Below are positions 35,613 through 44,545 of a stretch of 64,000 nucleotides of DNA, piece by piece. The stretch spans positions 1 to 64,000 of the forward strand of contig NZ_CAJFCI010000075.1 of assembly GCF_904061905.1 (NCBI RefSeq), read 5' to 3'. The translations under genes were made by a program, and so were the position numbers. Within the stretch, counting starts at the first letter, position 1. Each line of letters starts with the position of its first letter. A model generated the notes under the pieces. The model was not told where the DNA came from. It searched no databases and worked only from the letters and a program-made list of their open reading frames with translations. This stretch comes from Zestomonas carbonaria. GTDB lineage: Bacteria; Pseudomonadota; Gammaproteobacteria; Pseudomonadales; Pseudomonadaceae.

Positions 35613-36236
35613 TCAGTTGCCGCGGAGCATCGGGTACAGTTCGCGGAGCATTTTCTTGCGGCTGAACACCAGTTGCCAGCGGTGCCCGCCGAGCTGCCGC
35701 CACAGGCGCGCGGAGCGGATGCCGGTCAGCAGCAGGGCGCGGATCTTCGCGGCGTTGCTGGGTTGTTGCAGGTTGCGCATGTCGCCGTGCACCTGGATGC
35801 GCTGGCGGAAGGTGCTCAGGGTGTCCTGGTAGAGGCCGGCGCAGGAGGCGATCACGTTTTCGTGGGTCAGGCCGAAGTGCTCGACCTGTTGCTGGATCTG
35901 GTCGAGGCGCTTGGCGATGATCTCGAGCATGTCGTCACGCTTGGCCAACTGGCGCTCCAGGCCGATCAGCGCCAGCGCATAGCGCAGCGGCTCGCGCTGC
36001 AGGCTGGCGGGGTCGCGCTCCAGGGCGCCGACCAGTACGCGGTAGCCGTCACGCAGGTTGAAATCGTCGCCGCCATAGACGTCGAGGGTGTTCTTCGGGT
36101 CGCGTACCAGCAGGCTGCCGAGCATGCAGCCCAGCGGCGCTTCGCTGCTCTGGCCGGTGCGGGCGATCTTGTCGACCAATGCGGCGGCCTCGAACACGGC
36201 ACCCAGCGCCACCAGTTGCTCCTGCATCGGCGTCAT
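35613..36236 (-). CDS. hflD: high-frequency lysogenization protein HflD homologue
   Basis: A 207-residue helical protein (MTPMQEQLVALGAVFEAAALVDKIA...). The motif YRVLVGALERD and the C-terminal IRALLLTGIRSARLWRQLGG are characteristic of HflD, a peripheral membrane protein known in E. coli for binding lambda CII. Its general cellular role is unclear. The ATG at 36236 overlaps the mnmA stop (ATGA). The mnmA-hflD-purB order is conserved in gammaproteobacteria. Confidence 0.9.
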   Translation of the reverse strand: MTPMQEQLVALGAVFEAAALVDKIARTGQSSEAPLGCMLGSLLVRDPKNTLDVYGGDDFNLRDGYRVLVGALERDPASLQREPLRYALALIGLERQLAKRDDMLEIIAKRLDQIQQQVEHFGLTHENVIASCAGLYQDTLSTFRQRIQVHGDMRNLQQPSNAAKIRALLLTGIRSARLWRQLGGHRWQLVFSRKKMLRELYPMLRGN

Positions 36237-37363
36237 GGGTACATCTCCCTGGCGAAGGCGGGTTCGGCAACCTCGATCACTCCGCCGCCCAGGCACACCT
36301 CGCCATCGTAGAACACCACCGACTGGCCCGGCGTCACCGCACGCTGCGGCTTGTCGAATACGGCGCGGTAGCCGTCGGCGGTCCGTTCCAGGGTGCAGGC
36401 CTGGTCGCTCTGCCGGTAGCGCACCTTGGCGGTCAGGCGGCGCGGCCCGTCCAGTTCGATCGGGTTGACCCAGTAGATTTCGGAGGAGAGCAGGGCGCCG
36501 GAGAACAGCCAGGGATGCTCGTTGCCCTGGCCGACGATCAGCACGTTGCGTTCGAGATCCTTGCGCAACACGTACCAGGGCGCCTCGCCGGCTTCCTTCA
36601 GGCCGCCGATGCCGAGGCCCTGGCGCTGGCCGATGGTGTGGTACATCAGGCCGTGGTGGCGGCCGATCACCTTGCCTTCGGTGGTTTCGATGTCGCCGGG
36701 CTGGGCCGGCAGGTATTGCTTGAGGAAGTCGCTGAAACGGCGTTCGCCGATGAAGCAGATACCGGTCGAGTCCTTCTTCTTCGCCGTGGCCAACTGGTAC
36801 TGCTCGGCGATGGCGCGCACCGCCGGCTTCTCCAGCTCGCCGACCGGGAACAGGGTCCTGGCCAGTTGCTCGCCGCCGACGGCATGGAGGAAGTAGCTCT
36901 GGTCCTTGTTCGGGTCGAGGCCCTTGAGCAGTTCGGTGTGCCCGTCGATATCGCGGCGGCGCACGTAGTGGCCGGTGGCGATCAGGTCGGCGCCGAGCAT
37001 CAGGGCGTAGTCGAGGAAGGCTTTGAACTTGATCTCGCGGTTGCACAGGATGTCTGGGTTCGGCGTGCGCCCGGCCTTGTATTCGGCGAGGAAGTGCTCG
37101 AACACGTTGTCCCAGTACTCGGCGGCGAAATTGGCAGTGTGCAGCTTGATACCCAGCCGGTCGCAGACGGCCTGGGCATCGGCCAGGTCATCCATGGCGG
37201 TGCAGTATTCGGTGCCGTCGTCTTCTTCCCAGTTCTTCATGAACAGGCCTTCCACCTGGTAGCCCTGCTGCATGAGCAGGAGGGCGGACACGGAGGAGTC
37301 GACGCCGCCGGACATGCCGACGATCACGCGTTTCGAGGCTGTGGAGATGGTTGGATCGGACAT
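36233..37363 (-). CDS. mnmA: tRNA-specific 2-thiouridylase MnmA
   Basis: An enzyme of about 376 residues (from ATG 37363; an in-frame ATG at 37381 is possible but neither has a strong ribosome site). It installs s2U at wobble position 34 of Glu, Gln and Lys tRNAs using persulfide delivered by the Tus relay encoded 18 kb away. GMSGGVDSSV is the PP-loop for ATP. Catalytic cysteines are expected in ...DILCNREIKF and GICFIGERRF, both visible. The GLFMKNWEEDDG loop is also conserved. Older symbol: trmU. Confidence 0.93.
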   Translation of the reverse strand: MSDPTISTASKRVIVGMSGGVDSSVSALLLMQQGYQVEGLFMKNWEEDDGTEYCTAMDDLADAQAVCDRLGIKLHTANFAAEYWDNVFEHFLAEYKAGRTPNPDILCNREIKFKAFLDYALMLGADLIATGHYVRRRDIDGHTELLKGLDPNKDQSYFLHAVGGEQLARTLFPVGELEKPAVRAIAEQYQLATAKKKDSTGICFIGERRFSDFLKQYLPAQPGDIETTEGKVIGRHHGLMYHTIGQRQGLGIGGLKEAGEAPWYVLRKDLERNVLIVGQGNEHPWLFSGALLSSEIYWVNPIELDGPRRLTAKVRYRQSDQACTLERTADGYRAVFDKPQRAVTPGQSVVFYDGEVCLGGGVIEVAEPAFAREMYP

Positions 37364-37426
37364 CGTGGGAAAGGGCTTCATCGAGCAAAGCGTGGGATTC
37401 TATCAGGCGCCCGGGATTGCCGCGAA

Positions 37427-37873
37427 TCAGGCCGGCGTGCGGATCAGGCTCAGGGGGAAGCGTTCGCCAGCCAGGTAGTCGTCGATGCAGCGCAGCACCA
37501 TCTCGCTACGCCAGCGCTCCGGCTGGGCGACCAGTTCCTCGCGGGTCAGCCAGCGCGGGGCGATGATGCCGTCGTCCAGCGGGTGGTCCGGGCGCTGGCG
37601 CAGCGGCCTGGCGGCGAAGCAGACGCGCTGGTAGGTCACGCCGTTGCTCGGGGCGGTATAGAGGTAGATACCGGTCACCGCGGTGAGCTCGACTTCCCAG
37701 CCGGTCTCTTCGAGGGTTTCGCGCAAGGCGGCCTGGATCAGACTTTCGTCGGCTTCCAAGTGGCCGGCAGGCTGGTTAAATACAGCGCGGCCATCGGCTA
37801 GCTCCTCGACCAGCAGGAAGCGGCCGGCGTCTTCGACGATGGTGGCGACGGTGACGTGCGGGGTGAAGCGCAT
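37427..37873 (-). CDS. nudJ: Nudix hydrolase, NudJ type
   Basis: A 148-residue protein with a complete Nudix box, GHLEADESLIQAALRETLEETGW (Gx5Ex7REUxEExGU), and an N-terminal TPHVTVATIVEDAGRFLLVEE typical of NudJ, which hydrolyses HMP-PP and nucleotide di- or triphosphates. It lies just upstream of mnmA on the same strand, its usual place. It is divergent from icd across 313 bases that contain two TGTAG-N5-CTACA palindromes; no idh gene lies between them. Confidence 0.85.
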   Translation of the reverse strand: MRFTPHVTVATIVEDAGRFLLVEELADGRAVFNQPAGHLEADESLIQAALRETLEETGWEVELTAVTGIYLYTAPSNGVTYQRVCFAARPLRQRPDHPLDDGIIAPRWLTREELVAQPERWRSEMVLRCIDDYLAGERFPLSLIRTPA

Positions 37874-37986
37874 GTTGCGGAGTCCTCTGTTTCGTCAGGT
37901 CCGGACAAGCGCCGGACGGAAATGCGTCGGGGAAATGAGCTGCTAGGATAATGGCTGCCCTTGATTCAACAGGCTTGTAGCGCTTC

Positions 37987-38096
37987 TGTAGCTCTACTAC
38001 ATAGGCGTATGAGAAGTGGGTCCGAAATGTCCGAAGGCGCCCAGTTCCACGCTTGAGGATACGGAAAAATGCGTGACTTTCTGTAGAAAAACTACA
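37987..38096 (+). promoter_or_regulatory. two TGTAG-N5-CTACA palindromes upstream of icd
   Basis: Perfect copies lie at 37987-38001 (TGTAG-CTCTA-CTACA) and 38082-38096 (TGTAG-AAAAA-CTACA), 95 bases apart, in the nudJ-icd divergent region. The second lies 90 bases before the icd ATG. Such palindromes look like operators of an RpiR-family regulator (RccR or HexR type), which control pyruvate/glyoxylate-node genes in Pseudomonas. That assignment is from memory of the family. Confidence 0.6.
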
Positions 38097-38186
38097 AGAA
38101 TATGCCGCCTTTCCGAGACCCAAGATCCTTGCTGTCGCGCCATCCGCGCGGCAGAAAGTCAGACCACGAGAGCAACGGAGTCCAGC

Positions 38187-39443
38187 ATGGGATACCAAAA
38201 GATCCAGGTGCCAGCCGTCGGTGACAAAATCACCGTCAACGCCGACATGTCCCTGAATGTACCGAACAACCCGATCATCCCGTTCATCGAGGGTGATGGC
38301 ATTGGTGTCGACATCAGCCCTGTGATGATCAAGGTCGTCGATGCGGCCGTGCAGAAAGCCTACAACGGCGAGCGCAAGATCGCCTGGATGGAAGTCTACG
38401 CCGGCGAGAAAGCCACCAAGGTCTACGACCAGGACACCTGGCTGCCGAAAGAAACCCTGGACGCCGTGCGTGACTACGTCGTTTCCATCAAGGGCCCGCT
38501 GACCACCCCGGTCGGTGGTGGCATCCGTTCCCTGAACGTGGCCCTGCGTCAGGAGCTGGACCTGTACGTTTGCCAGCGCCCGGTGCGTTGGTTCGAAGGC
38601 GTCCCGAGCCCGGTGAAGAAGCCGGGTGACGTGGACATGGTGATCTTCCGCGAGAACTCCGAAGACATCTATGCCGGCGTCGAGTGGAAAGCCGGTTCTC
38701 CGGAAGCGGAAAAAGTCATCAAGTTCCTCACCGAGGAAATGGGTGTCAAGAAAATCCGCTTCACCGAAAACTGCGGCATCGGCATCAAGCCGGTTTCCCT
38801 GGAAGGCACCAAGCGCCTGGTGCGCAAGGCCCTGCAGTACGCCGTGGACAACGATCGCAGCTCCGTGACCATCGTCCACAAAGGCAACATCATGAAGTTC
38901 ACCGAAGGTGCCTTCAAGGAGTGGGGCTACGAAGTCGCGCGTGACGAGTTCGGCGCCGAGCTGCTGGACGGTGGCCCGTGGATGCAGTTCAAGAACCCGA
39001 ACACCGGCAAGACCATCGTGGTCAAGGACGCCATCGCCGACGCCATGCTGCAGCAGATCCTGCTGCGTCCGGCCGAGTACGACGTGATCGCCACCCTGAA
39101 CCTGAATGGTGACTACCTGTCCGACGCCCTGGCGGCGGAAGTGGGCGGCATCGGCATCGCACCGGGCGCCAACCTGTCCGACACCGTGGCCATGTTCGAA
39201 GCGACCCACGGCACCGCGCCGAAGTACGCTGGCCAGGACAAGGTCAACCCGGGTTCGATCATCCTCTCCGCCGAGATGATGCTGCGCCACATGGGCTGGA
39301 CCGAAGCCGCCGACCTGATCATCAAGGGCACCAACGGCGCCATCGCCGCGAAGACCGTGACCTACGACTTCGAACGCCTGATGGACGGCGCCAAGCTGCT
39401 GTCCTGCTCGGAGTTCGGCGACGCCATGATCGCTCACATGTAA
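38187..39443 (+). CDS. icd: isocitrate dehydrogenase, NADP-dependent (dimeric type)
   Basis: A 418-residue enzyme that oxidises isocitrate to 2-oxoglutarate in the TCA cycle. GGGIRSLNVALRQ contains the active-site serine phosphorylated by AceK in related bacteria. NCGIGIKPVSLEGTKRLVRKA and ATHGTAPKYAGQDKVNPGS are family signatures. ATG 38187 has GGAG 7 bases upstream, and the length equals the usual 418. P. aeruginosa PAO1 has, as I recall, a second monomeric enzyme gene (idh) next to this one; it is absent here. Confidence 0.95.
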   Translation: MGYQKIQVPAVGDKITVNADMSLNVPNNPIIPFIEGDGIGVDISPVMIKVVDAAVQKAYNGERKIAWMEVYAGEKATKVYDQDTWLPKETLDAVRDYVVSIKGPLTTPVGGGIRSLNVALRQELDLYVCQRPVRWFEGVPSPVKKPGDVDMVIFRENSEDIYAGVEWKAGSPEAEKVIKFLTEEMGVKKIRFTENCGIGIKPVSLEGTKRLVRKALQYAVDNDRSSVTIVHKGNIMKFTEGAFKEWGYEVARDEFGAELLDGGPWMQFKNPNTGKTIVVKDAIADAMLQQILLRPAEYDVIATLNLNGDYLSDALAAEVGGIGIAPGANLSDTVAMFEATHGTAPKYAGQDKVNPGSIILSAEMMLRHMGWTEAADLIIKGTNGAIAAKTVTYDFERLMDGAKLLSCSEFGDAMIAHM

Positions 39444-39463
39444 GCGATCGCGTCAGCGGTAAC

Positions 39464-39497
39464 AAAAAAAGGCCGGTCAAATTGACCGGCCTTTTTT
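39464..39497. terminator. bidirectional terminator between icd and cspD
   Basis: GGCCGGTC (39471-39478) pairs with GACCGGCC (39484-39491), flanked by an A-run (39464-39470) and a T-run (39492-39497). It serves the convergent icd and cspD transcripts. Confidence 0.9.
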
Positions 39498-39514
39498 ATG
39501 CCAGGATTATCGAG

Positions 39515-39778
39515 TCAGACTTCGATGGTCGAGCTTTGCTTCTGAGGGGCGACGGCCGGGGTCTCGCTCGACGCCGGAACCGTGCTGATGTTCACGGCGT
39601 GCAGCCCTTTCGGGCCCTGGACGATATCGAACCTTACCGGCTGGCCAGCTTTAAGTGTCTTGTAGCCTTCCATCTGGATGGCCGAGTAATGGGCGAACAG
39701 GTCCTCATCTCGGCCGTCTGCCAGGATAAATCCGTAGCCCTTGGCGTTGTTGAACCACTTGACCTTACCGCTAAGCAT
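39515..39778 (-). CDS. cspD: cold-shock-domain protein CspD
   Basis: An 87-residue protein from ATG 39778, which has AGAGGGA upstream; a longer in-frame start was rejected. It has the cold-shock fold with RNP1-like KGYGFI and RNP2-like LFAHYS, followed by a short Pro/Ser-rich tail. CspD binds single-stranded DNA/RNA and in E. coli inhibits replication in stationary phase. It is divergent from clpS, the standard arrangement. Confidence 0.9.
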   Translation of the reverse strand: MLSGKVKWFNNAKGYGFILADGRDEDLFAHYSAIQMEGYKTLKAGQPVRFDIVQGPKGLHAVNISTVPASSETPAVAPQKQSSTIEV

Positions 39779-40002
39779 GCTGATATCCCTCTGCAAAGGA
39801 CTCCATCGCTGGAGTATCATCCACCACTATTCCGCTCGAATGACCGCTTGGAGCGGGATGCGGAACTCCCGATACCCGATGTGGGTATCTCTGTTTGTAA
39901 CACCCTTTTGCCGATAGTCAAGGCGAAGCGACGAGTGCCTGCGAAGTGAATCAAAATCCGTCTAGCGCCTTGATTACCCAGCCATCGACCTTTCAAACCC
40001 CT

Positions 40003-40365
40003 ATGCGTTCAACTAGCCAGATTCGACTAACATTCAATCAGGATCATCCTGCACCGCATGAGGACGAATCCTCCGGACTGGCAGTGCAGGAAGCGAAGCC
40101 GAAGTTGCAGGCGCCACCGCTGTACAAGGTGATCCTGCTGAACGACGACTACACCCCAATGGATTTCGTGGTTGAAGTGCTCGAGGTGTTCTTCAACATG
40201 AATCGGGAGTTGGCAACCAAGATCATGTTGACGGTTCATACACAGGGGCGGGCCGTATGTGGTGTGTTCACGCGCGATATCGCTGAGACGAAGGCCATGC
40301 AGGTCAATCAGTACGCAAGGGAAAGCCAGCATCCGCTACTTTGTGAGATAGAGAAGGACGGTTGA
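40003..40365 (+). CDS. clpS: ATP-dependent Clp protease adaptor ClpS
   Basis: An adaptor of about 120 residues that delivers N-degron substrates to ClpAP. The core YKVILLNDDYTPMDFVVEVLEVFF and the VHTQGRAVCGVFTRDIAETK region line the N-degron pocket. The start is uncertain. I chose ATG 40003 because the conserved sequence begins just after it; a GTG at 39946 would add 19 residues. It lies 29 bases before clpA and forms an operon with it. Confidence 0.92.
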   Translation: MRSTSQIRLTFNQDHPAPHEDESSGLAVQEAKPKLQAPPLYKVILLNDDYTPMDFVVEVLEVFFNMNRELATKIMLTVHTQGRAVCGVFTRDIAETKAMQVNQYARESQHPLLCEIEKDG

Positions 40366-40394
40366 TTCCGGCCGTTTGGGTATGAGGTGAAGCC

Positions 40395-42665
40395 ATGTTA
40401 AACCGCGAGCTCGAAGTCACACTCAACCTGGCCTTCAAGGAGGCGCGCACCAAGCGTCATGAGTTCATGACGGTCGAGCACCTTCTGTTGGCGCTGCTGG
40501 ACAACGAAGCCGCCGCCAGCGTGCTGCGTGCCTGTGGCGCCAATCTGGACAAGCTCCGCCACGACCTGCAGGAGTTCATCGACTCCACGACCCCGTTGAT
40601 CCCGCAGCACGACGAGGACCGCGAGACCCAGCCGACCCTGGGCTTCCAGCGTGTCCTGCAGCGCGCCGTGTTCCACGTGCAGAGCTCCGGCAAGCGCGAG
40701 GTCACCGGTGCGAACGTGCTGGTCGCCATCTTCAGCGAACAGGAAAGCCAGGCGGTCTTCCTGCTCAAGCAACAGAACATTGCCCGTATCGACGTGGTCA
40801 ACTTCATCGCCCACGGCATCTCCAAGGTGCCTGGGCACAACGACCATCCCGAGCACGACCAGGAGATGCAGGACGAGGACGGCGGCGATTCCCCGGCTTC
40901 GGGCAATCCGCTCGACGCCTATGCCAGCAACCTGAACGAACTGGCCCGCCAGGGGCGTATCGACCCGCTGGTCGGTCGCGAGCACGAAGTCGAGCGGGTC
41001 GCACAGATTCTCGCCCGGCGGCGCAAGAACAACCCGCTGCTGGTGGGCGAGGCCGGGGTGGGCAAGACCGCCATCGCCGAAGGCCTGGCCAAGCGCATCG
41101 TCGATGGCCAGATCCCCGATCTGCTTTCCGACAGCGTCGTCTACTCCCTGGACCTCGGCGCCCTGCTGGCCGGCACCAAGTATCGCGGCGACTTCGAGAA
41201 GCGCTTCAAGGCGCTGCTCAATGAATTGCGCAAGCGGCCGCACGCGGTGCTGTTCATCGACGAGATCCACACCATCATCGGTGCCGGTGCGGCTTCCGGC
41301 GGAGTGATGGATGCTTCCAACCTGCTCAAGCCGATGCTGTCCTCCGGCGAGATCCGCTGCATCGGCTCCACCACCTTCCAGGAGTTCCGCGGCATCTTCG
41401 AGAAGGACCGTGCCCTGGCGCGGCGTTTCCAGAAAGTGGATGTCACCGAGCCCTCGGTCGAGGATACCGTCGGCATCCTGCGCGGGTTGAAGGGGCGCTT
41501 CGAGCAGCACCATAACATCGAGTACAGCGATGAGGCGCTGCGTGCGGCGGCCGAGTTGTCCGCGCGCTACATCAACGACCGGCACATGCCGGACAAGGCC
41601 ATCGACGTGATCGACGAGGCGGGCGCCTACCAGCGCCTGCAACCGCTGGAGAAGCGGGTGGCGCGCATCGATGTGGCGCAGGTCGAGGACATCGTGGCGA
41701 AGATCGCCCGGATTCCGCCGAAGAACGTCACCAGCTCCGACAAGGAACTGCTGCGCAACCTCGAGCGTGACCTCAAGCTCACCGTGTTCGGCCAGGATGC
41801 GGCGATCGACTCGCTGTCCACGGCGATCAAGCTGTCGCGGGCTGGTCTCAAGTCGCCGGACAAGCCGGTCGGCTCCTTCCTGTTCGCCGGTCCCACCGGC
41901 GTCGGCAAGACCGAGGCGGCGCGCCAGTTGGCCAAGGCCATGGGTATCGAGTTGGTGCGCTTCGACATGTCCGAGTACATGGAGCGGCACACCGTTTCGC
42001 GGCTGATCGGCGCGCCTCCCGGCTATGTCGGGTTCGACCAGGGTGGCCTGCTGACCGAGGCGATCACCAAGACGCCGCATTGCGTGCTGCTGCTCGACGA
42101 GATCGAGAAGGCGCATCCGGAGGTCTTCAACCTGCTGTTGCAGGTGATGGACCACGGCACGCTGACCGACAACAACGGGCGCAAGGCGGACTTTCGCAAC
42201 GTCATCCTGATCATGACCACCAACGCCGGGGCGGAAACCGCGGCGCGGGCCTCGATCGGCTTCACCCAGCAGGACCACTCCAGCGATGCCATGGAAGTGA
42301 TCAAGAAGAGTTTCACGCCGGAGTTCCGCAACCGCCTGGACACCATCATCCAGTTCGGCCGCCTGAGTCACGAAGTCATCAAGAGCATCGTCGACAAGTT
42401 CCTCACCGAGCTGCAGGCGCAGTTGGAGGACAAGCATGTCACTCTGGAGGTCAGGGATGCCGCGCGCGGCTGGCTGGCCGAGAAGGGCTACGACGTGCAG
42501 ATGGGCGCGAGGCCGATGGCTCGCCTGATCCAGGACAAGATCAAGCGCCCGCTGGCGGAGCAGATCCTGTTCGGCGAACTGGCCGAGCATGGCGGCGTGG
42601 TGCACATCGACCTGAAGGATGGCGAACTGAGCTTCGAATACGAAGTGGTCGCCGAGCCGGCGTAG
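40395..42665 (+). CDS. clpA: ATP-dependent Clp protease ATP-binding subunit ClpA
   Basis: A 756-residue AAA+ unfoldase. An N-terminal double Clp repeat (1-145) is the ClpS docking site. D1 has Walker A GEAGVGKT and Walker B VLFIDEIH; D2 has Walker A GPTGVGKT and VLLLDEIE. It unfolds substrates into ClpP, which is not in the window. There is no ClpB-type middle domain. Length matches E. coli ClpA (758). Confidence 0.95.
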   Translation: MLNRELEVTLNLAFKEARTKRHEFMTVEHLLLALLDNEAAASVLRACGANLDKLRHDLQEFIDSTTPLIPQHDEDRETQPTLGFQRVLQRAVFHVQSSGKREVTGANVLVAIFSEQESQAVFLLKQQNIARIDVVNFIAHGISKVPGHNDHPEHDQEMQDEDGGDSPASGNPLDAYASNLNELARQGRIDPLVGREHEVERVAQILARRRKNNPLLVGEAGVGKTAIAEGLAKRIVDGQIPDLLSDSVVYSLDLGALLAGTKYRGDFEKRFKALLNELRKRPHAVLFIDEIHTIIGAGAASGGVMDASNLLKPMLSSGEIRCIGSTTFQEFRGIFEKDRALARRFQKVDVTEPSVEDTVGILRGLKGRFEQHHNIEYSDEALRAAAELSARYINDRHMPDKAIDVIDEAGAYQRLQPLEKRVARIDVAQVEDIVAKIARIPPKNVTSSDKELLRNLERDLKLTVFGQDAAIDSLSTAIKLSRAGLKSPDKPVGSFLFAGPTGVGKTEAARQLAKAMGIELVRFDMSEYMERHTVSRLIGAPPGYVGFDQGGLLTEAITKTPHCVLLLDEIEKAHPEVFNLLLQVMDHGTLTDNNGRKADFRNVILIMTTNAGAETAARASIGFTQQDHSSDAMEVIKKSFTPEFRNRLDTIIQFGRLSHEVIKSIVDKFLTELQAQLEDKHVTLEVRDAARGWLAEKGYDVQMGARPMARLIQDKIKRPLAEQILFGELAEHGGVVHIDLKDGELSFEYEVVAEPA

Positions 42666-42679
42666 GTCGGGGAGGGAAA

Positions 42680-42712
42680 CGAAAACGCCCGGCCAAGAGC
42701 CGGGCGTTTTCG
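42680..42712. terminator. bidirectional terminator between clpA and infA
   Basis: A perfect 14-bp stem, 42680-42693 with 42699-42712, has a 5-base loop and A/T runs on both arms. It separates the convergent clpA and infA transcripts. Confidence 0.9.
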
Positions 42713-42722
42713 TTGGACTGGC

Positions 42723-42941
42723 TTAGCGGGCGCGGTAGGTGATGCGGCCCTTGCTCAGGTCATAGGGCGTCAGTTCGACGCGCACCTTGTCGCCAGTCAG
42801 AATCCGGATGTAGTTCTTGCGCATCTTCCCGGAGATATGCGCGGTTACGACGTGCCCGTTTTCCAACTCCACGCGAAACATGGTGTTGGGCAGGGTGTCG
42901 ATGACAGTGCCTTCCATTTCGAAGCTGTCTTCTTTCGACAT
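42723..42941 (-). CDS. infA: translation initiation factor IF-1
   Basis: A 72-residue S1/OB-fold protein (MSKEDSFEMEGTVIDTLPNTMFRVELENGH...) identical in plan to IF-1, with VTAHISGKMRKNYIRILTGDKV and the C-terminal GRITYRAR. It binds the 30S A site during initiation. It is last in the trxB-aat-bpt-infA direction on the minus strand; the short gap upstream suggests co-transcription or its own promoter. Confidence 0.95.
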   Translation of the reverse strand: MSKEDSFEMEGTVIDTLPNTMFRVELENGHVVTAHISGKMRKNYIRILTGDKVRVELTPYDLSKGRITYRAR

Positions 42942-43043
42942 GCAGTAGTGCCCTCGGTATTCAATGAATGGCCTGGAACGCTGAATCGCCAGGCAAAAAT
43001 GCGGCGTGCATTGTGCCCGAAATGGGGTGTTACGCCAAGGGCT

Positions 43044-43751
43044 TCAGCTCAGGGTGACCCAGCGCTGGTTGACGAACAGCTCGATCGGTCGGTACTGGGT
43101 CTTGTAGCTCATCTTCCGGCAGTTCTTGATCCAGTAGCCGAGATAGACCGCCTGCAGGCCGAGTCGCGCGGTCTCGGATATCTGCCAGAGGATGGCGTAG
43201 CGGCCCAGGCTGCGGCGTTCTTCGTCGGGATCGTAGAAGGTGTAAACCGCCGACAGACCGTTGGGCAGGACGTCGGTGACCGCGATGGCCAGCAGCCGTC
43301 CGGAGTGGCGGAACTCGTAGAAGCGCGAGAAGGGCAGGTCGCGCACCAGGAAGGTGGAGAACTGGTCGCGGCTCGGTGGGTACATGTCGCCGTCGGCGTG
43401 GCGCTGCTCGATGTAACGCATGTAGAGCGCGTAGTACTCCTCGGTGAACGAGGGGTGTACGGCGCGCACCTGAAGGTCGGCATTGCGCTTGATGATGCGC
43501 CGCTGCTGACGGCTCGGGGTGAAGCTCGCTGCGGGAATCCTGGCCGGGATGCAGGCGGTGCAGCGTTGGCAGTGTGGGCGATAGAGGTGGTCGCCGCTGC
43601 GGCGAAAGCCCATTTCCGAGAGCTCGGCGTACAGGTCCACATCCATCGGCTGGCTGGGATCGAGGAACAAGGTGGTCGCCTGCTCGTCGTCCAGGTAGCT
43701 GCACGGATGAGGCTGAGTGGCATAGAACTTCAGACGAGCCAGCTCGGTCAT
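43044..43751 (-). CDS. bpt: aspartate/glutamate leucyltransferase Bpt
   Basis: A 235-residue ATE1-type aminoacyl-tRNA transferase, often labelled ate. In bacteria Bpt adds leucine to N-terminal Asp or Glu, creating ClpS-recognised N-degrons. The N-terminal CSYLDDEQATTLFLDP and the cysteine cluster CQRCTACIP are typical, and the C-terminal GNAT-like part includes RDLPFSRFYEFRHSGRLLAIAVTDVLPNGLSAVYTFYDPD. It lies 55 bases downstream of aat on the minus strand. Confidence 0.9.
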   Translation of the reverse strand: MTELARLKFYATQPHPCSYLDDEQATTLFLDPSQPMDVDLYAELSEMGFRRSGDHLYRPHCQRCTACIPARIPAASFTPSRQQRRIIKRNADLQVRAVHPSFTEEYYALYMRYIEQRHADGDMYPPSRDQFSTFLVRDLPFSRFYEFRHSGRLLAIAVTDVLPNGLSAVYTFYDPDEERRSLGRYAILWQISETARLGLQAVYLGYWIKNCRKMSYKTQYRPIELFVNQRWVTLS

Positions 43752-43806
43752 GATCGTGTCCCGGAATAGACCTCGGGGTAAGTGTAAGCCAGGCTTCCGG
43801 GCTCGC

Positions 43807-44487
43807 CTAGGCGAGCCAGTCGGCCGAGCTTGAAGCGTCCAGGTGGCGTGCCAGGTAAGTGGCGAACTCGCTGCGCGGGATCGAGCGCGCGCCCAGGCTG
43901 TGCAGGTGCTGGGTCGGCATCTGGCAGTCGATCAGAACGAACCCCCAGCCGCGCAGATGCTCGACCAGGGTGACGAAACCTACCTTGGAGGCATTGTCCG
44001 CCCGGCTGAACATCGACTCGCCGAAGAACAACTGTCCCATGGCCAGGCCGTAGAGGCCGCCGACCAGTTCACCGCCGCGCCAGACCTCGACCGAATGAGC
44101 GAAGCCCTGGTGGTGAAGCTCTCTGTAGGCCGCCTGCATCGATTCGGTGATCCAGGTACCCTCGGCATACTCGCGCGGCTCGGAGCAGGCGTGGATCACC
44201 GCGGCGAAGTCCCGGTCGAAGGTGACGGTGTATTGTCCCTGGCGCAGGCACTTGCGCAGGCTGCGGGAGACGTGCAACTCGTCGGGAAACAGTACGGTGC
44301 GCGGGTCGGGTGACCACCAGAGCAGTGGCTGGCCGTCCTGATACCAGGGGAAGCAGCCATGCCGATAGGCGCGAACCAGGCGTTCGGCGCTCAGGTCGCC
44401 GCCGGCGGCGAGCAGGCCATTGGGTTCGCGCAGCGCCTTTTCGAGCGGTGGGAAGTCCAGGGAATCGCGCTTGAGCCAGGTCAGCAT
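43807..44487 (-). CDS. aat: leucyl/phenylalanyl-tRNA-protein transferase
   Basis: A 226-residue L/F-transferase that adds Leu or Phe to N-terminal Lys or Arg. FPPLEKALREPNGLLAAGGDLSAERLVRAYRHGCFPWY and LLWWSPDPRTVL are family signatures, and the active-site region EGTWITESMQAAY is present. ATG 44487 is used; a much longer in-frame extension upstream is not family sequence. Together with bpt, clpS and clpA it completes the N-degron pathway in one locus. Confidence 0.93.
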   Translation of the reverse strand: MLTWLKRDSLDFPPLEKALREPNGLLAAGGDLSAERLVRAYRHGCFPWYQDGQPLLWWSPDPRTVLFPDELHVSRSLRKCLRQGQYTVTFDRDFAAVIHACSEPREYAEGTWITESMQAAYRELHHQGFAHSVEVWRGGELVGGLYGLAMGQLFFGESMFSRADNASKVGFVTLVEHLRGWGFVLIDCQMPTQHLHSLGARSIPRSEFATYLARHLDASSSADWLA

Positions 44488-44545
44488 GCAGGGTAAGCCG
44501 GAAGGGCAGGGGAGTGGCGGGCGCGAAACGCCCGCCGGGGAAGGA

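Noticed and set aside
38016..38186. N-terminal extension of icd to 38016
   Set aside because: The extension crosses one of the TGTAG palindromes and is not family sequence; ATG 38187 has a good ribosome site and gives the normal 418 residues.
40398..42605. 735-codon minus-strand open frame opposite clpA
   Set aside because: Same reason: antisense shadow of an intact, conserved gene.
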